Positions 33,916-43,130 of a DNA stretch of 64,000 bases are shown here, one piece after another; the stretch's first letter is position 1, and each line of letters begins with the position of its first letter. A program made the translations under genes and the position numbers. The DNA is taken from NCBI RefSeq assembly GCF_023487995.1, contig NZ_JAMFKN010000009.1, forward strand, positions 62,001-126,000, written 5' to 3'. This DNA is from Thermohalobaculum sediminis. GTDB taxonomy: Bacteria > Pseudomonadota > Alphaproteobacteria > Rhodobacterales > Rhodobacteraceae. The notes beneath the pieces were generated by a model. That model was given only the letters and a program-made list of their open reading frames with translations. It made no database searches and was not told where the DNA came from.

Positions 33916-34611
33916 TCACGGCTCGAGGCCCGTGGCGTTCGGCCCGGTGCTGAGCCCCAGGATGCGGCTGATCGCCATCAGCGGCAGCCCGGTCTCGCGC
34001 GACCAGTCGTTGTAGGCCGCCTGCACGGCCGCCATCGCGCCCTTCGACGTGGGCTCCTTGTCGATCACGCCCGCTTCGATCAGCGCGGCCACGCCATCGC
34101 GCGACAGCACGAAGCCGTCCACCCCCATCATGCGCAGGAAATACTGCCCGGTCAGGCCTCCCAGCCGGTCGCCGCGGCGCTTGAGCACCTCCAGCAGCCC
34201 CACGAAATCCGAGGCGGGCCAGCCGGCGAAGAAGGCGCCCGCGCTGCCATGCTGGGCGCGGATCGCCATCAGGAAGGCCGCGTTGTTCTGGACCGAGCGG
34301 ATCTTGGCGCCATAGCGCACGATGCGCCGGTCGTTGACCAGCCGCTCGAAGTCCTCGGCGCTCATGGTCTCCCAGCGTTCCGGCGAGAATCCCTCGAAGG
34401 CCTCCTCGAAGCCTGGCCACATCGCGTCGACCACCTTCCAGTTGAAGCCCATCTGGAAGATCGAGCGCGTCATCTGCGCCAACCACCGATCGTCGGAGAT
34501 CGCGGCAAGCTCGGCGGCGGGCCTCGGCTGCGGCAGCAGGCGCGCAAGCGCCTCGTCGCCGCCCTTGCGTTCGGCGGCGCGGGCGCGGATGGGCTCGAAG
34601 GATACGGTCAT
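33916..34611 (-). CDS. DNA-3-methyladenine glycosylase I-like protein
   Basis: A 231-residue protein of the Tag/HhH family of alkylation-repair glycosylases. The stretches WLAQMTRSIFQMGFNWKVVD and ERWETMSAEDFERLV followed by RIVRYGAKIRSVQNNAAFL are typical. Many Tag-like proteins of this length in Rhodobacterales are longer than E. coli Tag; zinc-ligand residues cannot be confirmed by eye. The ATG at 34611 is preferred over the upstream open stretch because GAGG stands about 9 nt before it. It follows guaA after 119 nt on the same strand. Confidence 0.8.
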   Translation of the reverse strand: MTVSFEPIRARAAERKGGDEALARLLPQPRPAAELAAISDDRWLAQMTRSIFQMGFNWKVVDAMWPGFEEAFEGFSPERWETMSAEDFERLVNDRRIVRYGAKIRSVQNNAAFLMAIRAQHGSAGAFFAGWPASDFVGLLEVLKRRGDRLGGLTGQYFLRMMGVDGFVLSRDGVAALIEAGVIDKEPTSKGAMAAVQAAYNDWSRETGLPLMAISRILGLSTGPNATGLEP

Positions 34612-34730
34612 GGGCGGCCCTCGTGTCACGGGCGGCGCCACGACGATGCTTGCCGCCGCCCGGGCGCAAGTCTTACGGCGCGCCGGCCGGACTGCAAGCG
34701 CTCAGGCCGGGCGCCCCGGCGGCAGGGCCG

Positions 34731-36296
34731 TCACTCCCACTCGATCGTCCCCGGCGGCTTCGAGGTCACGTCGTAGACCACCCGGTTGATGCCGCGCACC
34801 TCGTTGATGATGCGGCTGGCCGTGCGGCCGAGGAAGTCGTGCGGGAAGGGAAAATAGTCGGCCGTCATGCCATCGACCGAGGTGACCGCGCGCAGCGCGC
34901 AGACATGGTCATAGGTGCGTCCGTCGCCCATCACGCCCACCGTGCGCACCGGCAGCAGCACCGCGAAGGCCTGCCAGATGGTGTCGTAGAGCCCGGCCTT
35001 GCGGATCTCGTCGAGATATATGGTGTCGGCCTGGCGCAGGATCGCCAGTTTCTCGCGCGTGATCTCGCCGGGGCAGCGGATGGCGAGGCCGGGGCCGGGG
35101 AAGGGGTGGCGGCCGACGAAGGCGGGCGGCAGGCCCAGCTCACGGCCCAGCGCCCGGACCTCGTCCTTGAAAAGCTCGCGCAAGGGCTCGACCAGCTTGA
35201 GATTCATCCGCTCGGGCAGGCCGCCCACGTTGTGATGCGACTTGATGGTGACCGATGGCCCGCCCGAGAACGAGACCGACTCGATCACGTCCGGGTAGAG
35301 CGTGCCCTGCGCCAGGAACTCGGCGCCGCCGACCTCGCGGGCGTGACGCTCGAACACCTCGATGAACAGCCGCCCGATGGTCTTGCGCTTCTGCTCGGGG
35401 TCGGTGACTCCGGCTAGCTCGCCCAGGAACAGGTCCGATTCGTCCGCGTGGATCAGGGGGATGTTGTAGTGGTCGCGGAACAGGGTGACGACCTCTGCGG
35501 CCTCGCCTGCGCGCATCAGCCCGGTGTCCACGAACACGCAGGTGAGCTGGTCGCCGATCGCCTCGTGGATCAGGACCGCGGCGACCGAGGAATCGACCCC
35601 GCCCGACAGGCCGCAGATCACGCGGGCCTCGCCCACCTGCGCGCGGATCCGGGCGATCGCCTCGTCGCGATAGGCGCCCATCGTCCAGTCGCCGCGGAAA
35701 CCCGCGATGCCACGGATGAAGTTCGTAAGGATCTGTGCACCCTTTGGCGTGTGCACGACCTCGGGGTGGAACATCACGCCGTAGAAGCGGCGCGCGGGGT
35801 CGGCCAGCACCGCGAAGGGTGCGTTGGGCGAGGCGCCCTGGACATGGAAGCCCGGCGGCAGGGCGGTGACACGGTCGCCATGGCTCATCCAGACCTCGGT
35901 TTCCTCGCCGGGCGCGGCGACGCCCGCCATGAGGTCCGAGGCTTCCGCCATTTTCACGAAGGCGCGCCCGAACTCGCGGTGATGCCCGCCCTCGGCCTTG
36001 CCGCCAAGCTGGTGGACCATGACCATCTGGCCGTAGCAGATGCCAAGGACCGGGACGCCAAGCTCGAACACCTTCTGCGGCGCGCGCGGGCTGCCCTCGT
36101 CCTCGACCGAGGCCGGGCCGCCTGAAAGGATCACCGCCTTGGGTGCGAGGCGCGCGATCAGCGCACCGTCGACCAGGTTGAAGGGATGAATCTCGCAGTA
36201 GACGCCCGCCTCGCGCAGGCGCCGGGCGATCAGTTGCGTCACCTGGCTGCCGAAATCGACGATCAGGCAGGTCTCGTGCTTGGGGGTCGGGGTCAT
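34731..36296 (-). CDS. guaA: GMP synthase (glutamine-hydrolysing), GuaA
   Basis: Converts XMP to GMP with ATP and glutamine. The 521-residue product has the class I glutamine amidotransferase domain first (catalytic C87 in GICYGQ; later FHPEV), then the PP-loop ATP-pyrophosphatase domain (GLSGGVDSS near residue 230) and the C-terminal dimerisation domain ending PPGTIEWE. Length and order are standard. Housekeeping gene. Confidence 0.98.
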   Translation of the reverse strand: MTPTPKHETCLIVDFGSQVTQLIARRLREAGVYCEIHPFNLVDGALIARLAPKAVILSGGPASVEDEGSPRAPQKVFELGVPVLGICYGQMVMVHQLGGKAEGGHHREFGRAFVKMAEASDLMAGVAAPGEETEVWMSHGDRVTALPPGFHVQGASPNAPFAVLADPARRFYGVMFHPEVVHTPKGAQILTNFIRGIAGFRGDWTMGAYRDEAIARIRAQVGEARVICGLSGGVDSSVAAVLIHEAIGDQLTCVFVDTGLMRAGEAAEVVTLFRDHYNIPLIHADESDLFLGELAGVTDPEQKRKTIGRLFIEVFERHAREVGGAEFLAQGTLYPDVIESVSFSGGPSVTIKSHHNVGGLPERMNLKLVEPLRELFKDEVRALGRELGLPPAFVGRHPFPGPGLAIRCPGEITREKLAILRQADTIYLDEIRKAGLYDTIWQAFAVLLPVRTVGVMGDGRTYDHVCALRAVTSVDGMTADYFPFPHDFLGRTASRIINEVRGINRVVYDVTSKPPGTIEWE

Positions 36297-36503
36297 CAGG
36301 GCTCGGCCTCGGGTGGTCCGCCGCAGTTTTGCGCGAGTCTATAGGGCGCGGGCGGCGCGCTGTCACGCACTCGCGCGGGCGCGATGTCGCCTTTCGGCGC
36401 GGGATGGCCGAAAACATCCGGTCAGTGGCGCCCGCCTCGGGCCATTGAGGGGGAAACGTGGCTGCGGCCCCGGGCGCTGGCCCGTGGCCCGAAGGAGTGA
36501 GCG

Positions 36504-38072
36504 ATGAGCATGACCGGCGCGGAGCAGGACGAGGCGGGCGCGCGGCGCGGGCGGCGTGGAGCGGGCGGCGGTGCGGCTCGGCGGGCCGAACGTACGGCGC
36601 CGCGCCTCGAGGTCGCGCGCTATATCGAGCGCAATATCCCGAACTTCGAGATCCTGACGCCCGAGGCCATCGAGATCATCGAGGCGAATGCCGAGACGGT
36701 GCTGGAGGAGATCGGCGTCAACTTCGTCGAGAACCCCGAGGCGCTGCGGCGCTGGCGCGAGGCGGGCGCCGATGTCCGCGGCGAGCGGGTGCACATCCCC
36801 CGCGGCCTCGCGCGCGAGCTCTGCAAGACCGCGCCGCAGCGCTACACCCAGCACGCGCGCAACCCGGAGCGCTCGGTCGAGATCGGCGGCAGGACGCTGG
36901 TGCTCGCGCCGGTCTACGGTCCCCCCTTCATCCGCGACCGCGACGGCGGGCGGCGCTATGCCACGATCGAGGATTTCCGCACCTTCGTGAAGCTCGGGTA
37001 CATGTCGAAATGGCTGCATCACTCGGGCGGGACGGTCTGCGAGCCGACCGACGTGCCGGTGAACAAGCGCCATCTGGACATGCTCTACGCCCATATGAGC
37101 CTGAGCGACAAACCCTACATGGGCTCGGTCACGGCGCCCGAGCGGGCGCGCGACTCGGTCGAGATGTCGGAGATCCTGTTCGGCCGCGACTTCGTCGCGC
37201 AGAATACGGTGATGACCTCGCTGGTCAACATCAACTCGCCCCTGACCTTCGACGGAATCATGATGGGCGCGCTGGAGGTCTATGCCGCGGCCAACCAGGC
37301 GGCGATCGTCTCGCCCTTCATCGTCGGCGGTGCGATGGCACCGGTATCGGTCGCGGGCACGCTGACGCAGGTGCTGGCCGAGGTGCTGGCGGGGGTGGCC
37401 TACAGCCAGCTCGTGCGCAAGGGCGCGCCGGTGATCTTCGGCGCCTTCGTGACCTCGATCGACATGAACTCGGGCGCCCCCACCTTCGGCACGCCAGAGG
37501 CGTCCAAGATCCTGTGGGGCGCGGGTCAGCTTGCGCGGCGGATGAACCTGCCGTTCCGCTCGGGCGGCGGGCTCTGCGGCTCGAAGCTGCCGGACGCGCA
37601 GGCGGCCTACGAGAGCGCGAACACGCTCAACGCGGCGCTGCTGGGCGGCGTCAATTTCATGCTGCATGCCTGCGGCTGGCTGGAAGGCGGGCTGGTGGCG
37701 AGCCCCGAGAAGTTCGTGATGGATGCCGACCAGCTTGGCGTCCTGCACTCGATCGCCGCGGGCATCGACATCTCGGAGAACGGCCAGGCGATGGACGCGA
37801 TCCGCGAGGTGGGGCCCGGCGGGCACTACCTCGGTTGCGCGCACACCCAGGCGAATTTCAAGGAAGCCTTCTGGCGCACGCAGGTGCTCGACTACAAGCC
37901 GTTCGAGCAGTGGTCGGATGAAGGCGGCGCCGACACCTTCGAGCTGGCTGCGCGCCGGGTGCGGCGGATGCTGGACGAATATGTCCAGCCCGCGCTCGAC
38001 CCCGCGGTGGACGAGGCGCTGAAGGACTATATCGCGCGCAGGAAGGCCGCCGAGCCCGACGCCTTCGTCTGA
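36504..38072 (+). CDS. Trimethylamine methyltransferase family protein (MttB type, no pyrrolysine)
   Basis: A 522-residue corrinoid-dependent methyltransferase of the MttB superfamily. The frame is continuous with no in-frame amber codon, so it belongs to the non-pyrrolysine branch (for example glycine-betaine methyltransferases), not to true trimethylamine MttB. The end LGCAHTQANFKEAFWRTQV is a family hallmark. Ribosome site GAAGGAG. No corrinoid protein, MtgA-type or activating gene lies next to it, so the methyl acceptor is unknown. guaA is divergent, 207 nt away. Confidence 0.9.
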   Translation: MSMTGAEQDEAGARRGRRGAGGGAARRAERTAPRLEVARYIERNIPNFEILTPEAIEIIEANAETVLEEIGVNFVENPEALRRWREAGADVRGERVHIPRGLARELCKTAPQRYTQHARNPERSVEIGGRTLVLAPVYGPPFIRDRDGGRRYATIEDFRTFVKLGYMSKWLHHSGGTVCEPTDVPVNKRHLDMLYAHMSLSDKPYMGSVTAPERARDSVEMSEILFGRDFVAQNTVMTSLVNINSPLTFDGIMMGALEVYAAANQAAIVSPFIVGGAMAPVSVAGTLTQVLAEVLAGVAYSQLVRKGAPVIFGAFVTSIDMNSGAPTFGTPEASKILWGAGQLARRMNLPFRSGGGLCGSKLPDAQAAYESANTLNAALLGGVNFMLHACGWLEGGLVASPEKFVMDADQLGVLHSIAAGIDISENGQAMDAIREVGPGGHYLGCAHTQANFKEAFWRTQVLDYKPFEQWSDEGGADTFELAARRVRRMLDEYVQPALDPAVDEALKDYIARRKAAEPDAFV

Positions 38073-38368
38073 GCCGGGCAGGGCGCCCCGGCATCGGGCC
38101 GGGGCTCGGCCCGCGCGCGCCCGGCGAAGACCAGCGACAGCGCCTCGACATGCCGTGCCGGCCGGTAGGCGGGCGATGCGGCGCGGCGCAGCGTCTCATG
38201 GGCGCGCTCGGCCGCCATGGCGTGCTGCAACGCGGCGGCGTCAAGTGGCGCCAAGCCACGCTCGATGCGGATGCGCGCGCCGACCCGCGCCGCATCCACC
38301 AGCAGGCGCGGCCGCCGCATCACCACCGCCACCCCCGAAACCGCCAGATCGTTCTCCATCAGGCCCAT
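38027..38368 (-). CDS. DUF6477-like small protein
   Basis: A 113-residue protein with the motif RRPRLLVDAARVGARIRIER, typical of a small Rhodobacterales family (DUF6477 type). A strong ribosome site (AAAGGAGG) stands 6 nt before the ATG at 38368, which supports translation. Its 3' end overlaps the end of the mttB-like gene by 46 nt on the other strand. It is divergent from the DUF6456 gene. Function unknown. Confidence 0.65.
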   Translation of the reverse strand: MGLMENDLAVSGVAVVMRRPRLLVDAARVGARIRIERGLAPLDAAALQHAMAAERAHETLRRAASPAYRPARHVEALSLVFAGRARAEPRPDAGAPCPAQTKASGSAAFLRAI

Positions 38369-38469
38369 CGCCGCCTCCTTTCGTGGGACGGGCAAAGTCT
38401 GGGCGGTTCCCCGTGGCGTTGCGCCGGGCGGCGTGACAGCGCGCAGCGTTCACACTTTATAAATGTCTA

Positions 38470-38519
38470 TTAACAGATTATGAATAAACGGAAAAACTTG
38501 ATATTTAACCTTCGATTCA
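38470..38519 (+). promoter_or_regulatory. Two CtrA-like sites in the A+T-rich promoter of the DUF6456 gene
   Basis: TTAACAGATTATGAA (38470-38484) and TTAACCTTCGATTCA (38505-38519) each match the CtrA full-site pattern TTAA-N7-TTAA with one mismatch in the second half. They lie 57-106 nt upstream of the GTG start. The whole stretch 38,450-38,560 is far richer in A+T than its surroundings. Confidence 0.55.
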
Positions 38520-38575
38520 CCATTCGGCCCCTAGAAGGTTTTCATAAAACTTGACGCAAACAAGGGCGTTCCACC

Positions 38576-39727
38576 GTGGCGAAAACTCAGCAGGTTCTGG
38601 ACCGGTGCGCGGATCTCGCGGGCACGGTCTTCGGAGAGCGGCGCTCGTCGTGCTCGGCGCATGACGCGGCGCTCTATCTCGCCCATGTCGGGCATGGCGA
38701 AAGCATCCGGGCGCTTGCGGCAGCGACCGGGACGCATCCCTCGACCGTCTCGCGCACCATCCGCCGGGTCGAGGAGCGGCGCGACGATCCGCTGGTCGAC
38801 CGCATGCTGTCGGCGGCCGAGGGGCAGGCGTGCGACGAGCCCGAGGCGGCCCCCGCCGCCGAGGTCGCCGCAGCCGGGATACCGGCGGCAACCCCCGACG
38901 ACGCCGAGGTCGAGCGCGAGGCGCGCCGCTACCTGCGCCGACTGGCCGAACCCGACAGCTTCCTGCTGGTGGCCGAGGGGGCCGAGCGCGCCGGCGTGTT
39001 CTGCGGCGCCAACGGCCACCGCAAGCCGATCGCGATCGTCGCCATGCGGCTCGCCGCCGAGTTTCTGCGGCGCGACTGGATCAGGCCGCACCGGCGTGGA
39101 CAGGCGAGCGTGCAGTACCGGCTCAGCGATGTCGGGCGCGCCTGGCTGAGGCGCGTGCTGGCCGAGGAGGCCGATGCGCGGCGCCGCAAGACCGGGCAGG
39201 GCTTCGCCGAGGCGCCGGACGCCTTCCAGCACCAGCACAAGCTGATGGCAGAGCGCGTCTTCCTCGATCCCCGCAGCGGCGAGGAGGAGGTGCTCGAGGT
39301 CAACCTGGGCGAAAGCCCGATCGGCTGGCTCGCCCGGCGCAAGGGCCCCGACGGGCGCACCTTCCTGACGCCGGCCGAGGTCGAGGCGGGCGAGCGGCTG
39401 CGCAACGATTTCGAGCTTGCACAGATCGGCCCGTCGGTGGCGCAGGACTGGCGCAAGTTCCTGACACCCGGCGACCGGTATTCCGGCAGCCCGCAGGGCC
39501 GCGGGCCCGCCGAGGGGCCGATGATGGCGCGCGACCGCGTCATGAAGGCGCTCGACAGCCTCGGTCCCGGCCTCTCGGACGTTGCGCTCAGGGTCTGCTG
39601 CTTCCTCGAGGGGCTGGAGGCCTGCGAGCGGCGGATGGGCTGGTCGGCGCGCTCGGGCAAGGTGGTGCTCAAGATCGCCCTGCAGCGCCTTGCCGAGCAT
39701 TACGGGCTGGCCGATTTCCGGCACTGA
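38576..39727 (+). CDS. HTH and DUF6456 protein, possible GafA-type gene-transfer-agent activator
   Basis: A 383-residue protein with an N-terminal helix-turn-helix (about residues 42-70: SIRALAAATGTHPSTVSRTI) and a C-terminal DUF6456-type domain (about 215-380: YGLADF end). In Rhodobacterales a protein of this build (GafA) switches on the gene-transfer-agent promoter, and in Caulobacter the homologous parts are split (GafY, GafZ); this link is from memory and needs a search. The GTG start has an AAGGG site. CtrA-like sites upstream fit the known CtrA control of gafA. Confidence 0.7.
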   Translation: MAKTQQVLDRCADLAGTVFGERRSSCSAHDAALYLAHVGHGESIRALAAATGTHPSTVSRTIRRVEERRDDPLVDRMLSAAEGQACDEPEAAPAAEVAAAGIPAATPDDAEVEREARRYLRRLAEPDSFLLVAEGAERAGVFCGANGHRKPIAIVAMRLAAEFLRRDWIRPHRRGQASVQYRLSDVGRAWLRRVLAEEADARRRKTGQGFAEAPDAFQHQHKLMAERVFLDPRSGEEEVLEVNLGESPIGWLARRKGPDGRTFLTPAEVEAGERLRNDFELAQIGPSVAQDWRKFLTPGDRYSGSPQGRGPAEGPMMARDRVMKALDSLGPGLSDVALRVCCFLEGLEACERRMGWSARSGKVVLKIALQRLAEHYGLADFRH

Positions 39728-39770
39728 GACCCGTTGACCGGATGGGCGGGGGCGGCAAGACTGCCCCCGC

Positions 39771-40403
39771 ATGACCGGACGCATCATCCATTCTCCCGAC
39801 TGCATCGCCGAGGGCTGCGACTGGCTCGCCCGCGCCGAGCCGCGTTTCGGCCATGTCGTCGCGGTCGCCGGCCCGCCGCCGCTGCGCCGTCGCGAGGGCG
39901 GGTTCCCCGCGCTCCTGAAGGCGATCTGCTCGCAGCAGTTGTCCGTCGCCGCAGCCGACTCGGTCGCGGGCAAGCTTGCCGCCGTGGGCGCCGAGGACCC
40001 AGGCGTGCTGATGGCACTCGATGACCAGGTGCTGCGCGGCTGCGGTCTGTCGCGGCCCAAGATCCGCTACGCGCGCGCGCTGGCCGAGGCCGGGCTCGAC
40101 TACGAGGCGCTGGCCACGATGCCCGAGGACGAGGCCATCGTGACGCTGACCGCCGTCAAGGGGATCGGCGTCTGGACGGCCGAGATCTATCTGATGTTCG
40201 CGATCGGCCGCGCAGACGTCTTCGCCCCCGGCGACCTCGCCTTGCAGGAATCGGCGCGGCTGCTGTTCGACCTTCCCGCCCGCCCGGCCGAGAAGGCCTT
40301 CCGCGCGCAGGCCGAAGGCTGGAGTCCATGGCGCGCGGTTGCGGCCCGGCTGCTGTGGCACTACTACCGGCACGCGAAATCGCGCGAGGGCATATCGGAG
40401 TGA
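39771..40403 (+). CDS. DNA-3-methyladenine glycosylase II-type (AlkA-like) enzyme
   Basis: A 210-residue HhH-GPD glycosylase that removes alkylated bases. The segment SQQLSVAAADSVAGKL, the helix-hairpin-helix VKGIGVWTAEIY (129-140) and the catalytic aspartate D155 in FAPGDLALQ are clear. It is the short, single-domain form lacking the N-terminal part of E. coli AlkA. It overlaps nothing and is followed after 4 nt by an esterase gene. A Tag-like glycosylase is encoded at 33,916-34,611. Confidence 0.92.
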   Translation: MTGRIIHSPDCIAEGCDWLARAEPRFGHVVAVAGPPPLRRREGGFPALLKAICSQQLSVAAADSVAGKLAAVGAEDPGVLMALDDQVLRGCGLSRPKIRYARALAEAGLDYEALATMPEDEAIVTLTAVKGIGVWTAEIYLMFAIGRADVFAPGDLALQESARLLFDLPARPAEKAFRAQAEGWSPWRAVAARLLWHYYRHAKSREGISE

Positions 40404-40407
40404 CCCA

Positions 40408-41097
40408 ATGACCACCGCCCAGCCCACCCTCACCGGGCCGCGCCATGCGCCGCGCTCGGGCCGGACCAAGTCGCTGGTGATCCTGCTGCATGGCTACGGC
40501 GCCGACGGGAACGACCTGATCGGGCTGGCCGACCCGTTGTCGAGCTACATGCCCGACACCGCCTTCCGGGCGCCGAATGCGCCGGAGCGTTGCCGGGTCA
40601 ATCCGATGGGCTACCAGTGGTTTCCGATCTCGTGGATCGACGGAAGCCCCGAGTCGGAGATGCAGGCAGGGTTCACCCGCGCGGCCGGCGTCCTCGACGC
40701 CTACATCACCGCGGCGATGGCCGAGGAAGGCGTCGAGCCGCACGAGACCGCGCTGGTGGGCTTCAGCCAGGGCACCATGATGAGCCTGCACGTGGCGCCC
40801 CGGCGCGAGGCGGCGCTGGCCGGGGTGGTGGGTTTCTCGGGCAGGCTGAATGCGCCCGAGCGACTGGCGGCCGAGGCGCGCGTCAAGCCGCCCGTGCTGC
40901 TGATTCATGGCGATCGGGACGAGGTGATCCCCGTGGGCGCGCTGCGCGAGGCGCATGACGCGCTGGCCGCGGCGGGCTTCCCGGTGGCCGCCCATGTCAG
41001 CCGCGGCACCGGCCACGGCATCGCGCCCGATGGGCTGGGCCTCGCGCTCGGCTTCCTGATGGACCGCTTCGGCATCGAGCGCCCGGTCGAGGCCTGA
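40408..41097 (+). CDS. Carboxylesterase/phospholipase family alpha/beta hydrolase
   Basis: A 229-residue serine hydrolase of the YpfH/carboxylesterase-2 type: HGYGADGNDLIGLA near residue 28 and the nucleophile motif GFSQG (S120), then HGDRDEVIP (Asp) and GTGHGIAPDG (His). The ATG at 40408 has a GGAG site. It is in an apparent operon with the AlkA-like gene. Substrate unknown; family members act on short acyl esters or lysophospholipids. Confidence 0.9.
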   Translation: MTTAQPTLTGPRHAPRSGRTKSLVILLHGYGADGNDLIGLADPLSSYMPDTAFRAPNAPERCRVNPMGYQWFPISWIDGSPESEMQAGFTRAAGVLDAYITAAMAEEGVEPHETALVGFSQGTMMSLHVAPRREAALAGVVGFSGRLNAPERLAAEARVKPPVLLIHGDRDEVIPVGALREAHDALAAAGFPVAAHVSRGTGHGIAPDGLGLALGFLMDRFGIERPVEA

Positions 41098-41122
41098 GCC
41101 GCCCGCGCCGGGGCCGGGCCGA

Positions 41123-41141
41123 GCGGGGCATCGAGCCCCGC
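41123..41141 (+). terminator. Hairpin after the carboxylesterase gene
   Basis: Perfect 7-bp arms GCGGGGC and GCCCCGC with a 5-nt loop, 25 nt beyond the stop. No clear T-run, so termination is only possible. The rest of the 266-nt gap to the HNH gene shows nothing else firm. Confidence 0.4.
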
Positions 41142-41363
41142 CCGTCCCGCGGCGCGGCTGGCGCCGCATCGGGGGCGCACGCATCCGGCGTCATGCGGCT
41201 GTCACGCCGACCTGCTAAACCGGGCGTGGGCGGTGGCTTATCTAGGCGCTTGCCTGATCGACGCCGCGAGATATAGTGAACGCACAGGGGCGGACTGTCC
41301 CCGGACCCACGCCCCGGTGGCGTCGCGGCGATTGCAGCGGCGGCAGATGGAGGTGGGCCGACC

Positions 41364-41951
41364 ATGCTTTACGGCAGCTTTGCAGGGCAGTTCGTGCGTC
41401 AGCCGGCGGGGTTGCGCGATCATCCCGCGCTGGTGCTGAACGCCGATTTCCGCCCGCTCAGCTACTTTCCTCTCTCGCTCTGGCCGTGGCAGGAGGCGAT
41501 CAAGGCGGCCTTCCTCGACCGCGTGACCATCGTCGCGGAATATGACGAGGTGGTTCACAGCCCCTCGATCGTGATGCGCCTGCCCTCGGTGGTGGTGCTG
41601 CGCGACTACGTCAAGCCGGCGCGTTACCCGGCCTTCACCCGCTTCAACCTGTTCCTGCGCGACGAGTTCGCCTGCCAGTACTGCGGCGCGCGGGGCGAGA
41701 TGACCTTCGACCACGTGGTTCCCCGCTCGCGCGGCGGGCGCACGACCTGGGAGAACGTCGTCGCCGCCTGCGGGCGGTGCAACCTGCGCAAGGCCAACCT
41801 CACGCTGCGCCAGGCGGGGATGAGCCTTGCCCGTCCGCCGCGCCGACCCGATGCGGTCGAGTTGCAGAACAAGGGGCGCAAGTTTCCGCCCAACTTCCTG
41901 CACGACAGCTGGATGGACTTCCTCTACTGGGACGCCGAGCTGGAGAGCTGA
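41364..41951 (+). CDS. HNH endonuclease domain protein
   Basis: A 195-residue protein with a C-terminal HNH nuclease fold: zinc pairs C104-x2-C107 and C136-x2-C139, and the catalytic DHV (116-118) in FDHVVPRSRGG. The N-terminal half (ALVLNADFRPLSYFPLSLW) is the conserved non-nuclease part of a widespread alphaproteobacterial family. The context is chromosomal, not phage or restriction, so a role in DNA processing or repair is possible but unproven. Its stop is 3 nt from the converging dsbB stop. Confidence 0.9.
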   Translation: MLYGSFAGQFVRQPAGLRDHPALVLNADFRPLSYFPLSLWPWQEAIKAAFLDRVTIVAEYDEVVHSPSIVMRLPSVVVLRDYVKPARYPAFTRFNLFLRDEFACQYCGARGEMTFDHVVPRSRGGRTTWENVVAACGRCNLRKANLTLRQAGMSLARPPRRPDAVELQNKGRKFPPNFLHDSWMDFLYWDAELES

Positions 41952-41954
41952 GCC

Positions 41955-42455
41955 TCAGTCGCGAGGGGCCGCGTCGAAGGGCATTCGCCACCAGACGAAC
42001 GAGGCCGCCCAGAGCCCCGCGAGCCCCAGCGAGATCAGCGCGTTCCACCCTGCCATCGTGAGGCCCAGGAGCTCCCAGACGATCTCGTCGCAGCGAACCA
42101 GCGGCGCGCCCAGGATCTGCGCCATCAGCTGGTCGGCGGTGAGCTGCGCGATGTCGCCCGCGGTGCAGGTGGTGGGGCCCTCCCACCAGTTCCATTCGAC
42201 CCCGGCGTGGAAGGTGCCGAGGCCCGCCGAGACCAGCATCACCACGGCGCCCAGCCCCGCGAGCCACCGCCGCCGGCGCCACAGCACTGTCGTGGCGAGC
42301 GCCGCGATCACCACGGCCGCGACATGCGGCCAGCGCTGCCAGATGCACATCGGGCAGGGCGCGAGACCGCCGAGGAACTGGAAGCCCAGCGCCCCCAGCA
42401 GAAGCGCCGCCGAGCCCGCTCCGGCCAGCAGCATCCGCCCGTAAGCGGTCATCAT
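41955..42455 (-). CDS. dsbB: Disulfide bond formation protein B, DsbB
   Basis: Inner-membrane quinone-linked oxidase that re-oxidises DsbA. The 166-residue product has four membrane helices, the first cysteine pair in LAPCPMCIWQRWPH (CPMC), and the second pair in periplasmic loop 2 (TTCTAGD and LVRCDEI). The start (MM at 42455) overlaps the YqaA-type gene by 4 nt. Family size and motifs fit. Confidence 0.93.
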   Translation of the reverse strand: MMTAYGRMLLAGAGSAALLLGALGFQFLGGLAPCPMCIWQRWPHVAAVVIAALATTVLWRRRRWLAGLGAVVMLVSAGLGTFHAGVEWNWWEGPTTCTAGDIAQLTADQLMAQILGAPLVRCDEIVWELLGLTMAGWNALISLGLAGLWAASFVWWRMPFDAAPRD

Positions 42456-43033
42456 ATCAGCACCTTCGCCACGACGAAGCCCCCCAGGAGCAGCCCCACC
42501 GACACGGTGAACACGAGGCCCAGGCGGCGCTCGATGAAGTCGCGCACGGCGGGGCCGAACTTCCACAGGAGCGCGGCGATCAGGAAGAACCTCAAGGCCC
42601 GCGCCACCAGCGATGCCACGCCGAACACCCAGATGTCGAGCGCGGTCACCCCCGACAGGATGGTGATCACCTTGTAGGGGAAGGGCGTGACCCCCGCGAT
42701 CAGCACCGCCCAGGCGCCCCAGTCGTTGTAGGTCTGGCGGAACACCTCGAACTTGTCGGTGTAGCCATAGAGCGCGAGCACGGGCTGGCCCACCTGCTCG
42801 AACAGGAAATAGCCGATCGCATAGCCCGCGACGCCTCCGGTGACCGAGGCCAGCGTGCAGACCCCGGCGATAATCCAGGCACGGTGCGGCGCCGCGAGGA
42901 TCATCGGGATCAGCAGCACGTCGGGCGGGATCGGAAAGACCGAGCTCTCGACGAAGCTGATCGCGGCGAGCGTCCACAGCGCATAGGGCGTGCGGGCCTG
43001 GGCAAGAATCCAGTCGTAAGTCCGGCGAAGCAT
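42452..43033 (-). CDS. YqaA/DedA-type (SNARE-associated) membrane protein
   Basis: A 193-residue inner-membrane protein with four to five hydrophobic segments and the DedA/YqaA motifs SFVESSVFPIPPDVLLIPM near residue 21 and GVTPFPYKVITILSGV near residue 112. Family members act in lipid or proton handling in the membrane; precise job unknown. ATG at 43033 lacks a strong ribosome site. Divergent from the zinc peptidase gene and coupled to dsbB. Confidence 0.9.
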   Translation of the reverse strand: MLRRTYDWILAQARTPYALWTLAAISFVESSVFPIPPDVLLIPMILAAPHRAWIIAGVCTLASVTGGVAGYAIGYFLFEQVGQPVLALYGYTDKFEVFRQTYNDWGAWAVLIAGVTPFPYKVITILSGVTALDIWVFGVASLVARALRFFLIAALLWKFGPAVRDFIERRLGLVFTVSVGLLLGGFVVAKVLI

Positions 43034-43130
43034 GTGGCAGCCTGATCCCATCGGCACGAGCTCGCCGATTACAGGCGGCACGGTTTCCTGTCCAGCGGGG
43101 CGGGCCCGCCGGGCGGGACGGGAGGCAGCG

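Noticed and set aside
36504-38072. Pyrrolysine-containing trimethylamine methyltransferase
   Set aside because: The frame has no in-frame amber codon, and no pyl genes are visible, so only the non-pyrrolysine branch is supported.
33916-40403. An alkylation-repair island made of the two DNA glycosylase genes
   Set aside because: The two genes lie 5 kb apart on opposite strands with unrelated genes (guaA, mttB-like, DUF6456) between, and no ada or alkB is seen.
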